Origin: Burkholderiaceae bacterium
Lineage (GTDB): Bacteria; Pseudomonadota; Gammaproteobacteria; Burkholderiales; Burkholderiaceae_C
DNA: 64,000 bases
Assembly (NCBI GenBank): GCA_030695205.1
Contig: JAUYTN010000025.1
Location: 1-64,000, forward strand
Direction of reading: 5' to 3'
Shown here: one piece after another, positions 17,367 to 25,158 of the stretch
How positions within the stretch are numbered: position 1 is the stretch's first letter
How the letters are laid out: each line of letters starts with the position of its first letter
Notes under the pieces: generated by a model
The model's input: only the letters and a program-made list of their open reading frames with translations
Told to the model about the DNA's origin: nothing
Databases searched by the model: none
Program-made: the position numbers and the translations under genes

Positions 17367-17943
17367 CATAATCTGGTTGCCAATCGACGCGAATGAGTCG
17401 GGCGGTGGTGTCCACAGAATCCACATAAGCAGCCACAAACGGAATCATCCGCTCAGCGGTGGCTTCTCCCTGCGGGTATTCGATAACCAGAACTGAGTGG
17501 GCGCCGGTGGCCATCAGGTCCTTGACCACACCCAAGTCCAAGCCTTCGCGGTTGGTCACACGCAGGCCCAACAGATCCACCCAGTAGTACTCGTCGGGGT
17601 CGGTGGTGGCAGGAAACTCGCTGCGCGACATAAAAATGCGCGCGCCCTTGAGCCCCTCGGCGGCGGTTCGATCGGTGCTGGCGGCACACAGCGCCACCAA
17701 GGTATCGGCGTGGGGCTTTACCTCGGCCACCTCCACCGCCAGCGTCCCGGCAAAGGCCTTGAACCCCCGGTCAAACGGTGGCACCGGAGGCTGCAGGTAC
17801 CAGGTACGTGCAGCCATCAGGGCATCGCTGCCTGCGCTGAAGGCATGGACCTTGATCCACCCCTTGATGCCCCAGGCACCACTGATGCGGCCCATTTCCA
17901 CGGCATCGTCGGGCAATTCGGCGGGGGTTGGCTGGGTATTCAT
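17362..17943 (-). CDS. rimM: 16S rRNA processing protein RimM
   Basis: A 193-residue ribosome maturation factor that binds S19 and assists 30S head assembly. The N-terminal RimM domain starts VEMGRISGAWGIKGWIKV, and the PRC-barrel domain contains the YYWVDLLGLRV and GLDLGVVKDLMATGAHSVL segments and the final VDW. The start ATG at 17943 fits the family; the reading frame is open upstream to 18003 but that part resembles nothing. It lies between rpsP and trmD, probably in one operon. Confidence 0.96.
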   Translation of the reverse strand: MNTQPTPAELPDDAVEMGRISGAWGIKGWIKVHAFSAGSDALMAARTWYLQPPVPPFDRGFKAFAGTLAVEVAEVKPHADTLVALCAASTDRTAAEGLKGARIFMSRSEFPATTDPDEYYWVDLLGLRVTNREGLDLGVVKDLMATGAHSVLVIEYPQGEATAERMIPFVAAYVDSVDTTARLIRVDWQPDYE

Positions 17944-18078
17944 CGACAAGAAACTCAAAAGACGTAAAAAAAGCGATGGGCGCTGGCGGATTCCGCTGCA
18001 CACATCGCCTTGGGTGGGCCAAAGACCAACCAGCGAGCCGGTCAGTCCATCGCTACCGGGGCCACCGAGGGCCCAGAA

Positions 18079-18339
18079 TCAGGCCTCTGCCGTGGGGGCG
18101 GTAACACCGCCCTTGACCAGGCGCTGCACCGTGGGAGACATTTGGGCACCCACGCCGGTCCAGTAGGTCAGGCGGTCATTGGCCAGACGCAGGCTTTCTT
18201 CGCCGCCCTTGGCCATGGGGTTGTAAAAACCGATGCGCTCGATGAATCGGCCGTCTCGGCGGTCGCGCTTGTCAGCGACGACGATGCTGTAGAAAGGACG
18301 GGCTTTAGCGCCGCCGCGGGAGAGTCGGATAACGACCAT
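18079..18339 (-). CDS. rpsP: 30S ribosomal protein S16
   Basis: An 86-residue ribosomal protein beginning [17 protein letters not shown], with the [14 protein letters not shown] motif typical of bS16. The start at 18339 has AAGGAT upstream. It is the first gene of the rpsP-rimM-trmD operon. Confidence 0.98.
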   Translation of the reverse strand: MVVIRLSRGGAKARPFYSIVVADKRDRRDGRFIERIGFYNPMAKGGEESLRLANDRLTYWTGVGAQMSPTVQRLVKGGVTAPTAEA

Positions 18340-18557
18340 GGTGAATCCTTCGGGTGGAGGGGCAGACCATACAATGCGCCCCTGAGTTTGGTATTGCCAG
18401 CGTTTGAGACACCGACTGACCACCCGGTCAGCGAAACGCAGCAAAGCCTTAAATTATAACCAAGCAAGAGGCGGCCAAAAAAGGTCACCCCAACGGCCGT
18501 CCATCATTGCCGACACCCGGCAACATCTGGGCGCCTGTTTCTGTCACCCCCATTCCA

Positions 18558-19118
18558 ATGTCCATGAACCCAGCACCTGCACCTGCGACCGCCAGCATCC
18601 GACCCAGCATGGACTCGGACCTGCCTGCCATCACCCGCATCTATGCCCACCATGTGCTCAACGGCACTGGCACCTTTGAAACCACCCCACCCAGCGAGGA
18701 TGACATGCGCGCCCGGCGTGCCGATGTGCTGGGCAAAAACCTGCCCTGGCTGGTGCTGGAGCGAGGCAACCAGGTCATTGGCTTTGCCTATGGCAACTGG
18801 TTCAAGCCACGTCCCGCCTACCGCTTCTCGGTGGAGGACTCCATCTACCTGGCCTCAGAAGCAAGCGGACAGGGGTTGGGCAAGGTGCTGCTGCAAGAGC
18901 TGCTGGTGCAGCTGGAGCGCCGTGGCGTGCGCAAGGTCATGGCAGTCATTGGCGACTCGGCCAACCTCGGCTCGGTGGGTGTGCACAAGGCACTGGGCTT
19001 TTCGCATGCGGGAGTGATCGAATCCTGCGGCTGGAAGTTTGGCCGCTGGCTGGACATCGTGCTGATGCAAAAAAGCCTGGGCGCAGGCGACACCGCTCCG
19101 CCCGAAGGCACACAGTGA
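18558..19118 (+). CDS. GNAT-family N-acetyltransferase (Pat/YncA-like)
   Basis: A 186-residue GCN5-type acetyltransferase. The segments IRPSMDSDLPAITRIYAHHV, FAYGNWFKPRPAYRF-SVEDSIYL, the acetyl-CoA loop GQGLGKVLL and the C-terminal ALGFSHAGVIESCGWKFGRW match the phosphinothricin/methionine-sulfone acetyltransferase group, which acetylates amino-acid analogues. No ribosome site is clear; ATG 18558 and 18564 are both possible, and 18507 would extend the chain by 17 residues. Its stop overlaps the GTG start of the next gene by 4 bases (GTGA). Confidence 0.9.
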   Translation: MSMNPAPAPATASIRPSMDSDLPAITRIYAHHVLNGTGTFETTPPSEDDMRARRADVLGKNLPWLVLERGNQVIGFAYGNWFKPRPAYRFSVEDSIYLASEASGQGLGKVLLQELLVQLERRGVRKVMAVIGDSANLGSVGVHKALGFSHAGVIESCGWKFGRWLDIVLMQKSLGAGDTAPPEGTQ

Positions 19119-19579
19119 GCCAAGCCCGCGCCAAAAACAAAACCCTGGCGGCGGTGCTGGCGGCCATTGGGGGCTCCATGGGCCTGCACCGTTTTTACCT
19201 GTACGGGTTGGGTGACACCGTGGCCTGGCTGTTCCCCATCCCCTCGGCACTGGGTTGGTGGGGGGTTGAGCGCATGCGAGATCTGGGCCAGGACGACATG
19301 CTCAGCTGGGCACTCATCCCACTGCTGGGTGCCACACTGGCCGTAGGGTGCCTGATGGCGGTCATTTATGCGCTGACCCCGGCAGAGCGCTGGAACGCAC
19401 GCCACAACCCGCAGCTCCCGCAAGACGACCCAGCCGGGCGCAGCCACGGGCTGACGGTGGTGGTGCTCGTGTTTGCTATGCTGGCTGGCACCATTGCCTT
19501 CATGGGCAGCCTGTCGTTTGGTGTGCAAAAAGTGTTTGAGTACCAGATCGAGTCGGCCCGCACCAGCGGACCCACCTGA
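19115..19579 (+). CDS. TM2-domain-like membrane protein
   Basis: A 154-residue protein. The first 60 residues (KNKTLAAVLAAIGGSMGLHRFYLYG) follow the TM2 pattern of two short helices joined by a DxxG/HRFY-like turn, and two further hydrophobic segments lie at about 64-84 and 112-133. Function of the family is unknown. It starts with GTG overlapping the acetyltransferase stop, so translation is probably coupled. It converges on the AEC transporter gene with a 24-bp gap. Confidence 0.78.
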   Translation: MSQARAKNKTLAAVLAAIGGSMGLHRFYLYGLGDTVAWLFPIPSALGWWGVERMRDLGQDDMLSWALIPLLGATLAVGCLMAVIYALTPAERWNARHNPQLPQDDPAGRSHGLTVVVLVFAMLAGTIAFMGSLSFGVQKVFEYQIESARTSGPT

Positions 19580-19603
19580 AGGTACGCTACCCCACCACAG
19601 CAG

Positions 19604-20581
19604 TCACGCCAGCCACAGCATGATGGCGCTGAGCGTGAGCATGGCCAGCACCGTGGACACCCCCAGGCTGGCCGTCACCAGGTCGTGCGCCACGTTGTAG
19701 CGCTGCGAAAACAAAAACACATTGGCCCCGATGGGCAAGGCGGCTGCCACCACCATCACGGTCATTGGCAAGCCGCTGATGCCAAACGCCCATGCGCTCA
19801 CGCCCACCAGCAGCGGCAGCACCAGGTTTTTGCTCAGACTCACCCCCAGCGCGCCGCGCCAGTGGGCACCCACAGGTGTGCGCGCCAATGTCACCCCCAC
19901 CAGCACCAGGGCCATGGGGCCAAAGGCGTTGCCCAGCAGCTGCAAAGGTTTGTCCACCACCGGCGGCAGTACCCAGCCCGTTTGGGCAAACAGCAGCCCA
20001 CACAGAATGGGCAACGGAATGGGGTGTATCAAGGCACCGCGCGCCACCCGCGCACTCTGGACCAACAGCATGCGCCAGCGCGGGACAGCCGTCACAGGCG
20101 CCACCGCTGGGGACAGGGCCGCCGCCTCTTTGGCCACCGCCACCTCCAGCACCACCGTGGCCACGGTCAGCAGCACCAGTGCGTGCACCGACACCAGCGT
20201 CAGCAGCGTGACCAGGCCCTGCTGCCCGTAGGCCAGCTCTACCAGCGTGATGCCGATCATCACCATGTTGGAAAACACCCCGGCCAGCGCCGTGACCACC
20301 CCACGCGGGTGCAGACCCAGCCACCCCACCAAAGCCGCCAGCAAGCCCAGCGCTGCCACAAAATAGGCGGCAATGGGGCGCAGGTCCAGCTGCTCGATGT
20401 GGACACCACTCATGGTGCGGAACAGCAGCGCCGGAATCAGCAGCAGAAACACCAGGTTGGACAGGTCTTTGACCGCTTCGGCGCGTATCCAGCCCGCACG
20501 CCCCGCCATAAAACCCACCCCGATGAGCAAAAACACCGGCGTCAATGACGCCAGCACCGGCTGGGCGGCGGCCAGGTTCAT
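19604..20581 (-). CDS. AEC-family transporter (auxin efflux carrier type)
   Basis: A 325-residue inner-membrane protein with about ten helices and the AEC-family N-terminal pattern PVFLLIGVGFMAGRAGW, followed by a LLIPALLF segment. Family members export or exchange organic acids such as malate or malonate; the substrate here is unknown. Its ATG overlaps the DUF3299 gene stop by 4 bases, so it is the last gene of the operon that starts at the Zur-type regulator. Whether it belongs functionally to zinc homeostasis is open. Confidence 0.87.
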   Translation of the reverse strand: MNLAAAQPVLASLTPVFLLIGVGFMAGRAGWIRAEAVKDLSNLVFLLLIPALLFRTMSGVHIEQLDLRPIAAYFVAALGLLAALVGWLGLHPRGVVTALAGVFSNMVMIGITLVELAYGQQGLVTLLTLVSVHALVLLTVATVVLEVAVAKEAAALSPAVAPVTAVPRWRMLLVQSARVARGALIHPIPLPILCGLLFAQTGWVLPPVVDKPLQLLGNAFGPMALVLVGVTLARTPVGAHWRGALGVSLSKNLVLPLLVGVSAWAFGISGLPMTVMVVAAALPIGANVFLFSQRYNVAHDLVTASLGVSTVLAMLTLSAIMLWLA

Positions 20582-21141
20582 TTCACCAGCACCGCATCGG
20601 TCATGCGGTAAAACAAGCCCGATGGGTCATCAGCCAGCACCTGCAGGGTGCCCTGGACCACCACCCCTTCCAGGCTGTACTTCACCGGCTGGGGGGTGCG
20701 CACCTCCAACATGCTTTCGGGCCCACCAGGTATGCAGAACGAGCACGTCAAAGGCACCGACGACACCAGAAAGTGCGACTGCAGGGCGCCCGGTGCCAGC
20801 GGCGTCATGAAACCCTGTACCCGGCGCTTGCTGCCGTGCATGGCCAGCACCTCGGGGCTGAACAGGGGCAACACGCGCCGACCCACTGTTTGAGACCTGA
20901 CCGCTGTCAGCACCGACCACGGCACCACATCATCGCGTGGCGGCAACTTGGCAAATGGGCTGCTGAGGCTGTGCGTGCCCGCGCCCTGACCCCCACCTGG
21001 GATGGAGGCCTGGCCTGATCCCTGCCCAATGGGTGACGACAACTGCGCCTGGGCACTGCCCAGCCACGCACCGCCCAGCAGCGCGGCCACCACCACCGCA
21101 CGCCGCACCACAACGGCCCGCGACCCAGACTCAATGCACAT
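20578..21141 (-). CDS. DUF3299-family periplasmic protein
   Basis: A 187-residue exported protein. A signal peptide (about residues 1-32, ending GSAQAQ) is followed by a domain with the segments VQGFMTPLAPGALQSHFLVS, PLTCSFCIPGGPESMLEV and a closing YRMTDAVLV, typical of DUF3299. Two cysteines in CSFC could bind a metal. In Pseudomonas aeruginosa a DUF3299 protein is cotranscribed with a Zur-controlled ABC ATPase and permease (PA4063-PA4066 type), the same arrangement as here. The start at 21141 lies inside the end of the preceding small gene (11-bp overlap). Confidence 0.82.
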   Translation of the reverse strand: MCIESGSRAVVVRRAVVVAALLGGAWLGSAQAQLSSPIGQGSGQASIPGGGQGAGTHSLSSPFAKLPPRDDVVPWSVLTAVRSQTVGRRVLPLFSPEVLAMHGSKRRVQGFMTPLAPGALQSHFLVSSVPLTCSFCIPGGPESMLEVRTPQPVKYSLEGVVVQGTLQVLADDPSGLFYRMTDAVLVK

Positions 21142-21373
21142 GGCGCATGCCACAGTACTTGCCAATGGCCAGCCCCTTGCAAGCGGCCTGCAACTCGGCC
21201 AGGCAGACTTTCTCGTCCCTGGTGGACGCCAGGCAGGCGGCGGCACGTTCGTGGGCAGCGGCCATGGCACGGTGGCGGGCAATGTCCTCGGCCCGCTCTT
21301 TGTCGGTGTGGGTTTGCGCCAGGGCAGATGCGGTGCCCAAGCACACCAGCAGGCCCATCAACAGGTGTTTCAT
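21131..21373 (-). CDS. Small exported four-cysteine protein
   Basis: An 80-residue protein with a signal peptide (about 1-20, cleavage after ALAQ) and a mature helical part of 60 residues. The mature part contains four cysteines spaced C-x9-C-x7-C-x8-C and ends in HVH. I do not recognise a family. It sits between the ABC permease and DUF3299 genes and overlaps the latter by 11 bp. The Cys/His content and position suggest a periplasmic metal-handling or disulfide-stabilised helical-hairpin protein; this is inference. Confidence 0.72.
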   Translation of the reverse strand: MKHLLMGLLVCLGTASALAQTHTDKERAEDIARHRAMAAAHERAAACLASTRDEKVCLAELQAACKGLAIGKYCGMRHVH

Positions 21374-21433
21374 GTCAGGTCTTTCGTCAACAGGTTGGGT
21401 CAAGAAACAAGGGGTTCAGGGTGATCTGGGTGG

Positions 21434-22639
21434 TCAGGGCGCTGTGCTCAGCAGCCGCGACACGTCAGCCCGGTAGGCACCCCAGGCCGGCAGGGCTGCT
21501 GCCAGCACCGCAATGCCCAGCGCCAGCCCGGGCACCACCCACAGCTGCGGTGGCCAGGCACGGTGGGCCACCAGGCCAGCAGCTTCGGTGGGCAGCAGCA
21601 GTGGCAGCGCCGCCACCAGCCCCTGCGCCAGCAGCAGCCCCAGTCCGCAGGCCAGGGTGGCCAACCACAAGGCTTCGGCCAGCAGCAGTGCGGCCAGTTT
21701 GAACGGCCCGGCACCCAGCAGGCGCAGCAAGGCCAGGTCGGCCCGACGTTCGCGCACCGCCTGCCACAGCGCCATGAACACGCTCAGGCCCGCCACCGCC
21801 AGCAGCGTGGCGGCCAGGGCGCGCAGCACATCGGTGCCCGCGCCCAGCAGCCGCAGCAGCCACGACAGCTCGTAGGCCGGGGCCGCGGCCTGCATCTCGG
21901 TGGTGGTGTTCACGAAGCGCGGAAACGTCACCGCCGCCAGCGGCGTGGTGTAGCGAATGAGGGCCAGCGTGACTTCGCGCTCGGCCTCCAGGGCGGCGCG
22001 GTCTTCTTCGTCCACAGCCATGTCGGTCTCGTGCACCACCCACACCGACTCGGTGGCCGTCAGCACCAGCCGATCGAGCACGCTGCCATTGGGCTGCAAC
22101 AGACCCACCACGGTGTAGGGCGTTTGGCCGTGAGCGTGGCCACCCTCGCCCAGGCCATGCAGGCCCGCGAACGAATCGCCCACCTTTAGGCCCAGCTTGA
22201 CCGCCGCCTGTGCGCCCAGCACCGCCTGCATGGGCTGCGCCCACCATTGGCCTGCCGCCAATTGCCCGCCGTACAGGGCCACGTACTCAGGCGTGGTGCC
22301 CACGATGCGGTGGCCGCCCACGTTGTCACCCAAACTGAGGGGAATGAGCTGCGCCACCTGCGGGTGCTGGCGCAAGGCCTCGACATCGGCCAGAGCGATG
22401 TTGCCGGGTGGCACATCCAGGTGGTACACGCCCGCCAGAATGAGTTGCAGCGGGCTGCCTTTGGCGCCCACCACCGCATCAATACCGGCCACATCGCGGG
22501 TCAGTGCGTCGGTTACCCGCTGCTCGGCCAGCAGGATGAAGGCCAGTGCGCCCAGGCCCAGCGCCAGCAGCAGCACATTCAGTGCCGCCGACAAGGGTTT
22601 GGACCAGGCAAAGCGCCAGGCAAGAATCCATATATTCAT
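21434..22639 (-). CDS. ABC transporter permease, FtsX/MacB type
   Basis: A 401-residue membrane protein with an N-terminal helix (about 16-37), a large periplasmic domain, and three C-terminal helices (about 265-290, 315-340, 368-390), the FtsX/MacB layout. It forms a transporter with the ATPase encoded just upstream. Such type VII systems act as mechanotransmitters or extract lipophilic substrates. Homologous Zur-controlled units in Pseudomonas are linked to zinc supply. A copy of the dispersed repeat lies between the two genes and touches this start codon. Confidence 0.88.
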   Translation of the reverse strand: MNIWILAWRFAWSKPLSAALNVLLLALGLGALAFILLAEQRVTDALTRDVAGIDAVVGAKGSPLQLILAGVYHLDVPPGNIALADVEALRQHPQVAQLIPLSLGDNVGGHRIVGTTPEYVALYGGQLAAGQWWAQPMQAVLGAQAAVKLGLKVGDSFAGLHGLGEGGHAHGQTPYTVVGLLQPNGSVLDRLVLTATESVWVVHETDMAVDEEDRAALEAEREVTLALIRYTTPLAAVTFPRFVNTTTEMQAAAPAYELSWLLRLLGAGTDVLRALAATLLAVAGLSVFMALWQAVRERRADLALLRLLGAGPFKLAALLLAEALWLATLACGLGLLLAQGLVAALPLLLPTEAAGLVAHRAWPPQLWVVPGLALGIAVLAAALPAWGAYRADVSRLLSTAP

Positions 22640-22694
22640 AGCAAACTAATGATATATATCAAGCGCTAAAGGCATATTTTTTAAAAATTTATGC
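22638..22694 (+). repeat. Dispersed A/T-rich repeat, copy D (best preserved)
   Basis: The reading ATAGCAAACTAATGATATAT continues with ATCAAGCGCTAAAGGC and an A/T tail. It spans the 41-bp gap between the ABC ATPase and permease genes, overlaps the permease start codon and supplies the last ATPase codons. It is used here as the reference copy for the family. Confidence 0.72.
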
Positions 22695-23340
22695 CTTGGC
22701 TATCCTGTGCATCGCTCAACGCAGCCACCACCCTGGCGTCGTGCGTAGCCAGTGCCAGGGTAGCCTGGGCCTGGGCGGCTGTATTCAGCAGCAGGCCCAG
22801 TGCGGCGTGGGCCGCCTCGTCGTCCAGGCTGGCGGTGGGTTCGTCGGCCAACAGCACCTGCGGCTGCAGCAGCACGGCGCGGGCCAGTGCCACCCGCTGC
22901 GCCTGCCCGCCCGAGAGCTGGTGCGGTCGGCGCTGCGCCAGCTCGGCCACGCCCAACGCGGCCAGCACCTCCACCACCCGTTGCGGATCGGGAGGCAGGC
23001 CTGCTGCCCAATGGGCCAGGGCCAGGTTGTCGGCCACCGACAGGGCGGGGCTCAGGTGCAGCTTTTGCGGCAGCATGCCCACGTGGCGGGCACGCCAGGC
23101 ATCCCGTGCGGCCCCGCCGGGGTGGGCGACCACACGGTCGGCGCTCAGCACCGTGTCGGCCACCACCAGCGTGCCGCCCTGCGGGGCCATGAGACCAGCC
23201 ACCAGCGCCAGCCAGGTGGACTTGCCGCTGCCCGACGCCCCCCGCAGCAGCAACACACCACCACGGGGCACGTCCACATCCGGAAAAGCAATGGCCGGCC
23301 CACCGGGGTGCGCAGCCACCAGGCCTTGTGTGCGGATCAA
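22681..23340 (-). CDS. ABC transporter ATP-binding protein, LolD/MacB type
   Basis: A 219-residue nucleotide-binding subunit. Walker A is GASGSGKST (about 34-42), the signature is LSGGQAQRVALARA, and Walker B is VLLADEPTASLD. It starts with TTG at 23340, overlapping the regulator stop by 4 bases (TTGA), so translation is coupled to the Zur-type gene. The last residues (SQGINF) come from the dispersed repeat. It partners the FtsX-type permease. Confidence 0.92.
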   Translation of the reverse strand: MIRTQGLVAAHPGGPAIAFPDVDVPRGGVLLLRGASGSGKSTWLALVAGLMAPQGGTLVVADTVLSADRVVAHPGGAARDAWRARHVGMLPQKLHLSPALSVADNLALAHWAAGLPPDPQRVVEVLAALGVAELAQRRPHQLSGGQAQRVALARAVLLQPQVLLADEPTASLDDEAAHAALGLLLNTAAQAQATLALATHDARVVAALSDAQDSQGINF

Positions 23341-23885
23341 GCCGCCGTCTCCGGGTTGCCCTCAGGTGGGTCCACGCACACGTTGCAGGTGCCGTGGATG
23401 GACATGTCCACCCGCTGGCCGTGGTGTCCGAGGCTGGCCAGGGTTTGCAGCAGCTGCTCGGCCACCGCCTGGGTGGGTGGGCTGGCCTCGGCCAAATGGA
23501 ACTGCCGGTGGCAGGCATCGCACTCGAAGCGTGGCACCACCTCCCCCTTGCGTGCCTGCGGCCCCGCCGACACACGCGAGGCCAGCGCGTAGCGCCAGGT
23601 TCTGGCCACGTCGTCCGCATGGCGGCTGAGCAAGCCGGTGGCCACCAGGCGGTCCAGCAGGCGGTAGAGCGTGACCCGGTTCACCACCATGCCCTGCGCC
23701 ACAAGCTCCGTCTCCAGCTCGGCATGGGTCACCGAGCGGGTGGCGTCGGCCACGAACAGCTGCAACACCGCCCGCGTGGCCCTGGTGCGGCGCAGCCCCG
23801 ACTGGGCCAGCCAGGCGTCCGGCACGGCTGCGTGTGCGAACGGGGCTGAGGCAGGTGCGGCGGAGTCGTGGGCAGTGGCTGGCAT
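23337..23885 (-). CDS. zur: Fur-family transcriptional regulator, probably Zur
   Basis: A 182-residue Fur-family repressor with an N-terminal winged helix (LRRTRATRAVLQLF to YRLLDRLVATGLL). The C-terminal dimer domain has ECDACH and CNVC pairs forming the structural zinc site, and a His-rich sensing region. Identification as Zur rests on the divergent znuCBA operon and on two matching inverted repeats in the shared intergenic region. It heads an operon with the ABC transporter, the small Cys protein, DUF3299 and AEC genes. The first 25 residues are Ala-rich and the exact start is uncertain. Confidence 0.9.
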   Translation of the reverse strand: MPATAHDSAAPASAPFAHAAVPDAWLAQSGLRRTRATRAVLQLFVADATRSVTHAELETELVAQGMVVNRVTLYRLLDRLVATGLLSRHADDVARTWRYALASRVSAGPQARKGEVVPRFECDACHRQFHLAEASPPTQAVAEQLLQTLASLGHHGQRVDMSIHGTCNVCVDPPEGNPETAA

Positions 23886-23922
23886 GGTGGGGTGGGGTGG
23901 TGACCGTGCGGCATGCTTTAAA

Positions 23923-23937
23923 CGCAACGGTGTTGCG
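23923..23937. promoter_or_regulatory. Candidate Zur operator 1
   Basis: CGCAAC-GGT-GTTGCG is a perfect 6-bp inverted repeat around a 3-bp centre. It lies just upstream of the -10-like TATGAT (23939-23944) of the znu promoter and 31 bp (centre to centre) from an almost identical second site. Confidence 0.68.
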
Positions 23938-23938
23938 A

Positions 23939-23944
23939 TATGAT
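23939..23944 (+). promoter_or_regulatory. Candidate -10 of the znu promoter
   Basis: TATGAT lies between the two inverted repeats, so binding of a repressor at either would block the promoter. The upstream -35 (CTTTAA, 23916-23921) is poor. Transcription would start near 23951. Confidence 0.5.
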
Positions 23945-23953
23945 GCACAGCAA

Positions 23954-23968
23954 CGCAATTCAGTTGCG
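23954..23968. promoter_or_regulatory. Candidate Zur operator 2
   Basis: CGCAAT-TCA-GTTGCG has the same design as operator 1 with one mismatch between the arms. The two sites are about three helical turns apart, which places them on the same face of the DNA. Confidence 0.62.
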
Positions 23969-24045
23969 GTAGAGACGGCAGTGGCCATCTTACCGCCAAC
24001 CCGTCCTCTGACCCACATATCCCTGCCCTGCCCGGCCCGCGCCCC

Positions 24046-24204
24046 ATGAGCCCACCCCCAAGACCCACCCCAGGCACAGCACCCGGCCGCCACCTTGCTG
24101 GCAGTTTGGTGAAGCACTCAGCCTGGCAACGCGCCGCTGTGGCTGTGGCCCTGCTCTGTGCCCTGTGGCTGGTGCTGCTGGCATCGCTGTCCACCGGCGA
24201 TTGA
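24046..24204 (+). CDS. Putative small single-helix membrane protein at the head of the znu operon
   Basis: A 52-residue reading frame starting MSPPPRPTPGTAPGRHL with a Pro-rich, basic N-terminus. A strong hydrophobic segment (about 29-48, AAVAVALLCALWLVLLA) precedes a short STGD end. It starts about 95 bp after the predicted znu transcription start, ends 21 bp before znuC, and is on the same strand. No ribosome site is evident and no family is recognised. It would place a small membrane peptide in the zinc operon if translated. Confidence 0.45.
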   Translation: MSPPPRPTPGTAPGRHLAGSLVKHSAWQRAAVAVALLCALWLVLLASLSTGD

Positions 24205-24225
24205 CCCGCCGCCAGCGCCATTGCC

Positions 24226-25158
24226 ATGCACCCAACCACGTCCTCACCCGCTTTCGCACCCACTGCAGCACACACCGCTGTGCCCGCCCCTGCCCACACT
24301 GCCCACACCAGCACCGCCGCCATGTCCACTGCCATTGAGCTGCACAACCTCACCCTGGGGTACGAGCGCCACCCTGCGGTACACCACGTGTCGGCCACTG
24401 TGCCATCGGGCTCACTGGTGGCGGTGGTGGGTCCCAACGGCGCAGGCAAGTCCACCCTCGTCAAGGCGCTGGCGGGCCTGGTGCGCCCCATGCAAGGGCA
24501 CATCACCGGGCTGGCGGGCCAGCGGGTGGCCTACCTGCCACAGCGCGACGACATGGACCACAGCTTTCCCATCACCGTGGCCGACATGGTGGCCATGGGC
24601 CTGTGGCACGAGGTGGGCGCTCTGGGTGGTTTCAGCCGCGCACAGCGCCAGCGCTGTGCCGATGCCCTGGCTCAGGTCGGCTTGGCAGGGTTTGGACAGC
24701 GCACCATTGCCACGCTGTCGGGCGGGCAGTTTCAGCGGGCGCTGTTTGCCCGGCTGACACTGCAAGACGCCCCGGTCATTTTGCTGGATGAGCCGTTTGC
24801 CGGCGTGGACACCCGCACCAGCCGCGACCTGCTGGACCTGCTACACACCTGGCATGGACAGGGGCGCACCGTGCTGGCGGTGCTGCACGACATGGACCAG
24901 GTGCGCGGGCATTTTCCGCACACGCTGCTGCTGGCGCGCGAGCTGGTGGCTGCCGGCGCGACAGAGGAGGTGCTGACCGAGGCCAACCTGCAGCGCGCCC
25001 GCCGCCTGAACGAAGCCTTTGACGACGACGCACCGGAATGTGACCTGACCGAACCCGACGGCCCCCCTGCACAGGTGGCCCATACACCCACCCACACGCA
25101 CACACCCACCCACCCACGCGCCCACGCCCACCAGCACCTTCACGAGGCCCACCCATGA
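24226..25158 (+). CDS. znuC: Zinc ABC transporter ATP-binding protein
   Basis: A 310-residue ATPase of the high-affinity zinc importer. Walker A is GPNGAGKST (69-77), the signature is LSGGQFQRALFARL, Walker B is VILLDEPFAGVD, and the switch His is in LHDMD. The C-terminal 30 residues are extremely His-rich (repeats of HT, HP, HAH), a likely cytoplasmic zinc-binding tail seen in some ZnuC. The ATG at 24226 is given; ATG 24322 would remove an Ala/Thr/His-rich 32-residue extension and is equally plausible. Its stop overlaps the znuB start by 4 bases. Confidence 0.94.
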   Translation: MHPTTSSPAFAPTAAHTAVPAPAHTAHTSTAAMSTAIELHNLTLGYERHPAVHHVSATVPSGSLVAVVGPNGAGKSTLVKALAGLVRPMQGHITGLAGQRVAYLPQRDDMDHSFPITVADMVAMGLWHEVGALGGFSRAQRQRCADALAQVGLAGFGQRTIATLSGGQFQRALFARLTLQDAPVILLDEPFAGVDTRTSRDLLDLLHTWHGQGRTVLAVLHDMDQVRGHFPHTLLLARELVAAGATEEVLTEANLQRARRLNEAFDDDAPECDLTEPDGPPAQVAHTPTHTHTPTHPRAHAHQHLHEAHP

